A program made the position numbers and the translations under genes. Shown here piece by piece: positions 28,090-39,000 of a DNA stretch of 64,000 bases. The notes below the pieces were generated by a model, which saw nothing but the letters and a program-made list of their open reading frames with translations, did no database searches and had not been told where the DNA came from. The DNA is from Daucus carota subsp. sativus (taxonomy: Eukaryota; Streptophyta; Magnoliopsida; Apiales; Apiaceae). The DNA lies in contig NC_030384.2 in the NCBI RefSeq assembly GCF_001625215.2, forward strand, positions 44,488,390-44,552,389, written 5' to 3'. Position 1 is the stretch's first letter. Each line of letters opens with the position of its first letter.

Positions 28090-28324
28090 GATGATTCTTT
28101 CGGGTCATTCCACTACGTATTTGGGCTGGTTTTTGAAAAGCCCAGCCCGCTTCCGTGTCAATAACATATCTACTCGGACCATCTTTCTATACGACGGCCC
28201 AGTTGCATATGGGGAACAAATCTACTATCTTCAGTCTTCACTTCTGTTCGAGCCGTGGAACGCACTTTAAACGGTGATTAAGACGCGCTCGGTGCATCAA
28301 CAGACTTCTGTCACGCGCAATCAG
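28090..28324. promoter_or_regulatory. Bidirectional DNAJC9/BRF1 promoter with site II words
   Basis: The two genes are divergent. Between them lie three site II-type words: TGGGCT (28122-28127), its inverted copy AGCCCA (28139-28144), and GGCCCA (28196-28201). Such elements, bound by TCP factors, are typical of plant housekeeping and growth genes. A BRF1 leader exon appears to end at 28324 (TCAG|GTAATC). Start sites are inferred. Confidence 0.55.
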
Positions 28325-30016
28325 GTAATCTCTTTATTTGATTGTAATTTGTTCCTTAACTTCTTTAATTATACGGCCATTTTCGAGCACTCAAACTGTT
28401 TGATTTTAGTTCTAATAGAATTTTTATATCGTTGAAATCTATTATAGGACGTACAAGTATGCACTGATCAAACTGTTTTTCCTCTATGGACATAGAACAG
28501 TTTTAGAAACTTAAGCAATTTTAACAAGAATAGGTTTTTTCATTCTATGTATTGATTAACAAAAACAGGATTGCATATTCTTGACTTCACATGCTCCAAG
28601 GCTTACTGTTACTATTTCATGCATATATTTGATTAAAGCATTTCCAACGAAACTAATATTTGTGTGGTTACTGATCCGGTCTTACCAATTGCTCCCCCTG
28701 TTAAACTTAAACATTTAATTTTTGGAAAGATTATGATTCCCCCAAGTTAGGTCTTTGCTGAAGTATGTATTCCCAGTGTTTCGACTCTTTATTTCTAATA
28801 GGAGCTACATGTGAGTTGGTGAGACGCTTGCAACTAAATCAATAACCAGGGACTAAAAATAGTAATGAAGTTCTTGATTGGTTTTTTATAAGTTTAGTTT
28901 TTTTTATTGATTGTTAGCACTGCCAGAGTTTGTCTTCGTGTAATGTAGTGCTGTTGTATTATTCCCTGGGCGGAGTGCCATTAGACATTTAGGCGAGATC
29001 TCAAAGATGTTTGCTACATGATACAAGTGCTTTGTTCCCTTGTGCACAGTGTCGAAATAAATGCATAACTTCCCGCATTAAGATAAACGAAAAAGAGTTA
29101 TGGTACATTAAGTAGATTACTTGATTAATTTCTCTTACAACGTAAGCAGAATTAAGGAGTCAAGGTCATGATTTTTCTCAATACTTCATTGCTCACTGAT
29201 ACATAATCAAACCCTCAAGTCCAGACCCAGACAAGATATAAAAAACCAACTGAATGAAAATAGAAGCAGAACACCTTGCTTCTGAATGCTAAGAACACGG
29301 AAACACAAAAGCCCATTGCTTGGGGTAGGGTGGGGAGAGGCTGTTTCTGTATCTGGGATGATCTAATCAAATATCTTCTCATCTACCCAAGAGAAAAGTT
29401 GAATTTCTGTTTTGCTTGCCAAACAACAAAGAGTGAAGCTCAACCGTTGTTTTGGTTAAGAAAATTAGCTATACAGGGGTATACTTGATCAACTGCCTGC
29501 AATGAACCAATACACTGAAGTTAAGCCATAGCAAAAATAGTAAGAGCCAGTATCAACGGGAAGTAACAACTAAAAACAAAAATATAACTACCTGCCGACC
29601 TCCCACCAAATTATATTGAACATAACGTGGTCCTTCTGGCTCTCCAAAGACTTTGTAAGTAATCAAGTTCATGGATATGAGCTTCACTGTGTCTAATTTC
29701 CAAAGAACATCAATTAAGTTAACACAATAGTATTTCTCGGACAGAGGAACGAACGAAAGAAAAAAGTTGATTCCCGCTCCTCTGTAAGTTCCTTATACAT
29801 CAATTAACTCGTATATATATTCACAATCACTCATACGTTTATCATCTCTACTTATAATCCAATTGTTCTTGATATTGTTTAATTACTTTTCAACATCTGC
29901 AATTGAAGTTATCTAATTTTGTTATTACAGGGTTTAGGGTTTATCAATCCGTTACTAGCATCTTTTTTATGCATTTATTTGCCAAATTACATTGATTCAT
30001 CGCGCCGCAATCATTC
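28325..30016 (+). promoter_or_regulatory. BRF1 leader intron and 5' UTR exon with telo box
   Basis: Donor GTAATC at 28325 and acceptor TTATTACAG ending at 29930 define a leader intron of about 1.6 kb. The following UTR exon opens with GGTTTAGGGTTT (29931-29942), an inverted telo box (AAACCCTAAACC). It runs to the ATG at 30017. The intron holds an opposite-strand coding fragment (29440-29692). Confidence 0.55.
29440..29692 (-). pseudogene. Unrecognised two-exon coding fragment
   Basis: Two minus-strand blocks are open and joined by canonical sites: 29592-29692 (AG acceptor at 29693-29694, donor GTAGTT) and 29440-29496 (acceptor TTGCAG, stop TGA at 29440-29442). Together they encode about 51 residues reading VKLISMNLITYKVF, GEPEGPRYVQYNLVGGRQ and AVDQVYPCIANFLNQNNG. 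The composition is protein-like, but I do not recognise the family. No start or earlier exons could be found upstream, so it is more likely a captured 3' gene fragment than a whole gene. Confidence 0.4.
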
Positions 30017-33000
30017 ATGAGTTCAAGGTGATTTCTGAATTTTTTTATATAATTTTTTCGACATTTCCTAGTGTGATTAATGCTACTTTGTGAATTGGAT
30101 GAATATATTGGCAGTAGTGAGTTGTGATGGATTTTTTTCTTGGTTGTTCATAGGTCACGGTTGTGGTGCGATAGTTGTGGATCAAATCGTGATACCCAGA
30201 CTCTTGATGATGGCAGAGCGTGAGTTTTGTATCTATGTGTATTTGTGCGTGTAGTATTTGTATATTGTATGACAAGGAGTTTATTCACTATGTAGTGGCA
30301 TTAGGAATTATGATGGTAGTGCGTTTATGTTATTTGGAGTTGTGCTGCATTGTTTCATTATCTGTTTGTCAGTTGACTCCCCCTCACCCTATGTATGCTA
30401 TGGTGCAATGTACACTATGAAAATATACTTCTCTTATGAGTTTCTTTATGCGTTTATAAGGTGTACGGTGTTTTTTCTTTTCGTTTTTCTCAGATGCTGT
30501 AGTTTCTGTGGGAAACTTCTCGTTGAGGATAATTATTCGGAAGAAGTTACATTTGCTAAAGATGCCGGAGGACAGGTTTGAATGTCGTCTTTATAGCTAA
30601 TGTTGTTCTACATAGGTAGCAAGAAGTCATAATCCTTGATATAGTTGATTCTGTAGCAGGGGACTGGAATCAGTACAAAGTTAAGATGAAATGTCCAATT
30701 TAAAACTTTTGGGGCATATATTATTGTTTTTGTTGCATGTTGGCGCTTGAAATTTATCGTTGGACAGGCTTTGGACATTAATAGGATTGTTAGGTGTACC
30801 TTATAGCAAGAATCTGCAAAAAAAAAAAAAAAAAGTAGCCTTTTTGTGGGAATAAACTTTTTTGGGTTTTTTTTCCCCCTGATCTATTATTTCACTTGCC
30901 TACCATTCAGAGAATACTTTATATGGTTAGAATATGTTACGCATTAGATCATATTTATTTTAAAATATTTATCATCTGTTTCATATTTCTCTTTCTATCT
31001 CAAGAAAATTAAGCGTGATGCATAAAAAATAGGCATATATAAATATAGCTAGTTCTTTTGATGTTCAGAGTCGAGCACAAGGAACACTGAATAGACTTGC
31101 CAGTGGTTACTCTGCTTCACGAGACAGGACATTAGACGGAGGTGAGTTATTGCTGTGCTCCCCACATCTTGTGTAATACACATATAATTATTTAAACAAT
31201 TACTACAAGTACTCTCTGATTTACAAGGCCTATGGTTAAAAAATTGGAAACACTTTCCTTGGTTAACCTCGGAGAGATACATTCTCATAATAGTTATAGT
31301 ACACACTACACTCGCTGTTAATAAATATATGTATTTGTTATAACTTAATTTAGATGATTTCATCTCCTTTGGATAATATAAGACTATAAGAGTCAGTGTT
31401 ATTAAAAGCGCATATGCGAATGCATATGCGAGATGCGATGCGATGTGCACCTGAAGCGCTTCGCTTCGGAGAATGCATATGCGAATGCATATATCATTTA
31501 TATATGTATATTTATTTGTCTTCGAAGAATCCGCGCATTTCGCATTGCGCGGTGCGCTTATGCTCTGGGGTTTTTCGCGCTTCTATGCGCATATCGCATT
31601 TAATAACACTGATAAGAGTAATTCCTTGTGCATATGCGGTTACAACATACTACATTTAAGTGTCTAAGCTCCTTCTATCTGCAGATGTTTCCTTTTTCTG
31701 TTTTGTTAGTATCTGAAACTTCTACCCACTGAAGGAAGCTTCTTAAAATTTTCCCTTTGAATTAACAAAGAAAAACAAAAGATGATGTTCCTTTCCAGAG
31801 TGTTTTGAAATCTGCTTTAATTTTGAGTCCCTACACCAAAAAATCTTTATAGTGACCAGAAAACAGAATACAGTCGTCTTTGTCCTTAACTCACTCACCT
31901 TTACAGCTTATGAGGATATGCAATGGATGCTTTCATCAGTGTTCAATGATGATGACTCTAACGTACTTCGACGAGCAAGAAACTTCTATAGAGTATGGCT
32001 ATTGGATGTTAGCTTATTTATTGCTGGTAGTTGTTATCTATCAAGTTTAACTTTTTTGGGTTGTCTACCTTTGAAGATAGCACTGGAGAGGAATTTCACA
32101 AAAGGACGTCCAAAGCATCTTGTTGAGGCAGCTTGTCTTTATGTTGCCTGTCGGTAAGGAATAATGTTTCCAAGCCAATGCTATTTGACCTGTTAACTTT
32201 AAGTTTCTGGTTTTTGAACTTCATGTGTAGGACATCGGAGCCTGATCCTAAGCCGTATCTTCTAATTGAATTTGCAGAGTTCTTGGGTAGAAATGTGTAT
32301 GTATATTTTTTTGCAAGAATATATGTATCTTGTTCTGTAAATCTTGTTCAAATGCAGCCTCTCCTTTGTGGGCATCTTTTCATGTTCATATGCATATGTT
32401 TGAAAGAGAGAGTGTAAGTTGATGTTAACTAATGTTTAAATTAAAAAACATTTTGCAGATACGAGCTGGGTGCTGTATATTTGACGTTGTTCAACAGTTA
32501 AGCCTTCAAGATGTTCAGTCTATTCAGAAAGCAGTTGATCCAAGTCTTTTCATTCATCGGTTTGCAAATAGTAATTTTTCTGCATTTTATCACTCTTATT
32601 GTGGTTGGAGACAAATCTATTGAATTGCTTTGGTCATACATCTGTCAGTTTATTGATAAATGATTTACTAAATTTTCAACATTTAAGGTTGGAATTTATG
32701 TTTAATTTAGTAATATGTGTATTTTGCATCTTTCGGTTACTCCAGTAGCTAGCTTTGTCTACAGAGAGTGTGAAGTGTCTTGCCTTATGACCCAAAAGTG
32801 GAGAATAGTGGAGTACACAAACAAAGATATTTTATATGTATCATTAGATTCTTTAAGTGTATCTACTAAAGAGAAAGTTGATGACTTTGTAAAATTAGCA
32901 ATTTTGTTTTGCTTATAAGAAAGTTGGTTCCAATGTGTGTGTGTGTGTGTGTATTATATATATAAATTTTTTAGACTTTTTAATTCCTGTTCAGGCGTTG

Positions 33001-36000
33001 TATTCTCCCGCATATTTGTTAGCTTTTAGAATTGAAAATTAAATACTTGAGAATCTCTTATAATGGCTTGCAATCTTTAATATTTTTACCCTCTGGTCGG
33101 GTAACCTATTATAGTAGCTCTTTTTGGTATAATCACCCTAGGACATTTGTCACAAGTTTCATATATAAATGATTTTGTAATCTGATTGGTAATGCGTATT
33201 GTAGGGTTGTTAGGACAGACCGATGTCAATGTTGAAACGACTGCACTTAAAATTATTGCTAGCATGAAGCGTGACTGGATGCAGGTATCTTATGTTAATT
33301 TCTACATCAGTTGATAAAATTTGAGATTTTAAGTGTATGGACTTCAGTTCAATCTTTTGGTTGAGTTCAATAACATACTTTCAGACGGGAAGAAAACCGA
33401 GTGGGCTATGTGGTGCAGCATTATACATATCAGCAATTTCACATGGCTATAGTTATACTAAATCACACATTGTAAGCATAAATCGTTCCTTCATTTGATG
33501 TCCTTGAATGTCAGTCATTATGTTTTTGTAATCGTGTATTTTTTAGTTATCTCCAGCATCTTCTTCCGTTAAATATCTACATCTAAGTTTAGCGTTTCTC
33601 TCTTAGTCCACTAGAGTGTTTTTCATTTTAAATGTTGGTTTTCCCAGGTAAAAGTTGTTCACATCTGTGAAGCAACATTGACGAAGCGATTGATCGAGTT
33701 TGAAAATACAGAATCAGGAAGCCTGACGGTATGTTTGTTGTACCTCACTATTGTATATGTATCGTGGGAAATTTTTGATTGTTTTGTAATATATATCTTT
33801 AGACACGAGTAATATATGTTTGGATTCTAGTTAACAAGAATAAACAAACATAAACACTAACTAGATCATAAGAAGACCTCTTATTCTGATTTTGGGGATC
33901 AATCATCTAATTGAATTTGACAGGCAGACTTTAGAGAGCATAAAAACATAATCAACATGGTTACAAGTACAACCTAGTATTCATTAGCAATTCACTCAAC
34001 TATCTCTGATTAAAGTTGAATAAGGCTTCTAGTAACTAATACTTGTCGACTTTGCCCACCTTTCATTAAGTAAATAATTCTCTATTTAGGCCCTGGCATA
34101 ATCAACTAGGTCCAATACTGATCCTGATCTATGCTCTCATGGACCTACTGTAATTCGGAACTCCCGTTACAGATATCGTTTTGGGAAGAATGGAACTTCA
34201 GTGTTTCCAGAAGACCCTAGAGTCCTATCCAGCCTTGATCCTCTAACTGCAGTGTGAACGAAGTTGTGATTGAAAACTGTTGAAGTTTCTCATTAGCAGC
34301 TTTTCTTGAAACACCAACAAATTATGTTGAACCTCAATTACTTTCTCTACAGATGCAGGCACCGTTGATTTCGGCTTATCTTCATCTGCATCTGCTGATT
34401 TGTAATATTTACTTACTGATGAAACTAAGGTTGTTGTCTTGGACCAACATATTCGATATCTGCATATTCCATTCCTTGTTTTGGAAACCGAAGAAAAAAA
34501 GTTGAAAATCTGTATTATGGTTGTCCTGTGGGTCGACTAGTCGATTAAGCGATGAAGGTTTTATTATTAGATTAATACATTGGTGTTTTTTCACTTTCTT
34601 TTGTGATGAGGAGTATTGTTGAACCCTAATCAGCCCCACCCCCCATCAAGTCAGAGAGTAAACGATTAAAGAAAAGAGTAAATACCAAGAATAATCGCGA
34701 GATCTAACTGATTATTATCTTTTAGGATCAGCATTTCATGAAATGCCTGCTGTAGCCAAATTAGGAGGTAGCATTAGTTGCAAACAAACACCATTTTAGA
34801 ACAACTGAAATATTAGATGCAATAGAAGGTTCTTAAAATGATAAGCAGAGGACAGTTGTTTGTGATCAGGATGCGCAACAAACCTAATATATACCCGTTT
34901 CATGTATCCGTTTTCATACCCCGTTTTATGTAACACTGATTTGGACCTTAAGCTCTAGGGGAGTGATGATTTTTTAATAAGCTTTGCTATTCCCTTTCTT
35001 GTAATGGTTTTGTGGTGGGACTGCCGTCACTTCTCCTTAATAGTATATCTGATGACATCAATATTTTGGAGCAGTAGTAGTTCTGTGTCTGTCTGTTCCA
35101 CTCTTCAAAAGAAAAAAACAGAATGATTGTATATGACCAAAGTGTAATTCTTCGTTTACCTCTTTTATATATTTGCTTTGTGCACAGATTGATGAGTTCA
35201 CCCAAAAAGCAGAAAAACATGAAGCGGAGCTTAGGTCACTGGGCCAAACCACCACTGGCATCAAATCCTCCGATAAGAGTGAAGTTCTTTGTAAGCACAA
35301 GGGTGAACTGACATTTGCTCATGGACTCTGTCGAGAATGTTATGCAGAAGTAACTCCTTACTTTTGATTTCAGTTGAGAAGAATTTGGTTTTGAACCTTC
35401 TTGTTCATGCTCTGCTGATTGTTACAGTTCATGAATTTTTCTGGAGGATTGGATGGAGAATCAGAACCTCCAGCTTTTCAGCGCGCACAACATGAAAGAA
35501 TGGAGAAAGAGTACGCTGAGAAAAACGCTGTTGACTCGAGTTGTGATCACATGGCTATCCAGGGGCAGAACAGTAACTATGTAAAAGTACCTACCACAAT
35601 TCTCTCTCTATTCAAGTGATACTTTAATAACACCGGGAAATGACGCTATTTTAAAATATATATATATATATAAATATTTATCATTTTCGAAGTGATCTAT
35701 GTACATGTGCATTTCTTGAATTGCACTTTCATGCCAAGTCTGGTGGGCCATCGAGCACACAATTGCACTGTCATGCTAAGTCTGGCGGCATGCACGCACA
35801 GTCGCACACACACATACATGTTTATGTGCTCATTATTGAAGCATATATCACATGGAAGTTAAAGATACAAGTAATGATGTATATAGATCAGTGAAGTTGT
35901 GTATAAGCTACGTTTCTCGCACTCAAGTATGGAGTGCCAGATATTATATGAATCAGAGTCCTACTTGATATCCTTGTGTTGGACACGGGTAATAAAGCAT

Positions 36001-39000
36001 TGGGGGCTTAAGTTTGCACTATTGATAAATGTTTGAAGTATGTTGGTATGAACTATGAAGTTTACGCTGGGGTTTGTGTTATCTCCTAAAATATGGTTGT
36101 GGACTCCCTTTTACCTGATTGGCATCTAGTGTTTCTTCTGCCAATGTGCACTAGAAAAGATATATTCACTTACTCCCTCTGTCCCACTCATTTCTATACA
36201 GTTATTTTGCATGTTTGGCACGCATTCTAAGGTTTCTGTAAAGTATAGTTCTATAACTTATAATTAAATTATTTTTTTCCTGAATATTTTAATATTAAAT
36301 TTTTATTCAAAAGAAAAAAAATTAAATAATTTATGAAACTATATTTAATAAGAGCCTTAAAATGTGTGCCGAGCCCTGTGTCCCAGATGTATACAATTCA
36401 GTGGAACTGAGTGAGTATGACTTATCTTTGAGTTCCATTCCTCATCCAGTCTAGCTCCACAAGAGTAAATATATAGTTTTCTACAGGTTATTGTGTTGTT
36501 TCATGTCTGTTATATACATAATGTAAAATGATGTGGGAACCCTTCTATGTCAATCAGGAAAATCTCTTGTTCTTGTTCAAGTTCAGTTTTAATTCACATG
36601 CTTGTATCTGATCTGTTTGGTTTTAAAAAAGGTTTTGATGTTCTTAATAATGATAATTATACGACTATTATAGATAAAAAAAAGTTTCATGAAGACCTTC
36701 AATTGAGTAATCATGTATTTCATTATGTATTAATGTTCAGAGAACTTAATTTCTTTTGTAATTATTTTTCGTTGATTTTTTTTCCCATTTTTATCTAGTA
36801 TGATAAAAGATCAGAGATCCCAGGGGAAAGTAGAGATGAAAATCTGCACTCTTCAGAGGATGTTAATGCTGGTAACCTTATCCTTGATCACCATCAAATA
36901 TTACGACAATAGCTGCAGTTACTTTGTGTTATTTTATTTCCAGAGACAGGGATGTGTGCATAAGATGTTTCCTAAATTTCTGAATGTTAGGGGGTGCTAC
37001 CAAGGAAGTGCCCATTGATGATGCTAGTTATAGCAAATTACAGGGTGCTGATTATATTAGTGCTGAATCACCTTCATCAGAAACCCTGTCTGATATTGAA
37101 GATCTTGAGGTTTGTAATTTAGTCACTTTACCTGTGATCTTCCGTTATTGTAGCTTATTCCCTTAGCGCAATGTAATTTGCATGTGAGGTTTGCTGTAAC
37201 GAGTGCATTTATGTCAAATTGGAGACCATGCATCTAAAAGTTGAAGGAAGATGCAAACGATTCACGTTAGATTTCTAAGAATAAATTAAATTACTAAGAG
37301 ATGGTGAAGGTGCTCCTTCTGATACAAGAATTTAAAGTTCAAATTCACATCCTCTGCCCTATACTTTACCATTTATTAAATATGAAACAAGAAAGTTGAC
37401 AAACATAATTAGTTTATCATTTATATTTGTCACCAAATGGAAAATAATTAAATATGCAAAATTGGATAAAGTAGGCAATTTGGGGATATTTATCTGATAT
37501 GCGGTTCTTCTCTCAAGTTGTCATTCTGCCCTCCCATCTTTATTCTCTTAATATATTGCCCTTTTTAATTTTTTGGGATAAATATGGATTCTAGAATTCA
37601 TTATACACTTTTCCATCTCCCATACTGTGAGTGTAAGAAGTTATTAACAGGATGCAAGTGTGAGATGATAGTATTATTTTGCATAAATGCGGGCAAAGAA
37701 CAGAATTATTCAGCAGTGAAGCTGAAAACTAAACCTCAACTGTATAATTAAATGTCAAATTCTAAATATGTTGGTAAAGGAATTAATAAATTAGATCAGT
37801 AGGGATTTCAGTATGTGTGTCACTATTTCTAAAAATTTAGTTATTGGGGCAACATCGCCTTTTTATTGATCTATGCACAAGGTATTGAAGCCCATGTCGG
37901 CATCAGCAAGTTCCAGTAGGGTAATTTTTCTCTGATCATGAGGGAGTCCTTTGAGAGGTGATCTTTTCTCTTTTGGAAACTTTAAGATATTTACTTACCC
38001 AGACGTCGCTGAATTAAAGGTCAAGTCTGATAGACATAAAGTGCTAATAGTTACTAAAATTCACGTAATGCAAGAACGGGAGATGCTTTATGGTTTCAGT
38101 TACGTGACTCCAATTATTGCCGTATTTTCCTGTTTGTCCCTTATTGTAATTAATATATTAGATGACAATACAAAGACCATTTGCCAACTTGGTTATAATT
38201 TTGTTGTTTACTAGTTTAGATTTTCTATTATCAAACTATATCTGGACGGGCTCCATGGGCCATCATCCATATACATTGAATTGTTCCTCACGAATTGTCT
38301 TGTTTAGGTAGATAACTACATTCACACTGCAGAGGAGACGCAGTACAAGAAGATCATCTGGGAAGAGTTGAATAGAGAATATGTTGAGGTGATATGAAAA
38401 AATTTTACCTTTCACTTCAGCATTTTCTTACATCTTGTTATTTGCATCAAAGCTTTTCAACTTAGCCATCAGATTTAGACTAGTCAGTGTTGAGTTGCAT
38501 TAGTAGAGAACCAATCTTTCAAATAGTGTTTGGCACCATGAGTGTCATTGCGCGTAATTGCATCTAGGAAACCACGGGTCTTGACTGCACAGGTGACATG
38601 GCCCTCACCTAGGTCTCTATAAGCAACAGGGGGGACAAACAAGTTCCAGTCTGCTAAACATAGAATTCTAACCAAATTGGAAAAAATTATTGTACTCTGT
38701 TATGCTTGAGCACTTTAGACTTATCACTCAGATAGAAGGGTGCTATGTTTTGCTGGAAAAACAAGCTGAAATTTTTTATTTCTCATTTTTTTTATCTTTT
38801 CCCCTAGAGGAGACTACTGTCTTAATTCATTGGATTGCTCCTGCATGTTTATGTTTTTTACTTGTTACTGCCTTTTATACTGATGAAATTACTGCCGAAT
38901 GGATATATAGGAACAACTAGCCAAGGAAGCTGCTGCAGCTGCTGCAAAGGAGGCGTATGAGGCACATTTGCGGAATTGTCCAGAGGACATGGAGGATGCT

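Noticed and set aside
31396..31667. Two overlapping plus-strand frames rich in His-Met-Arg
   Set aside because: They lie within the 218-bp hAT MITE.
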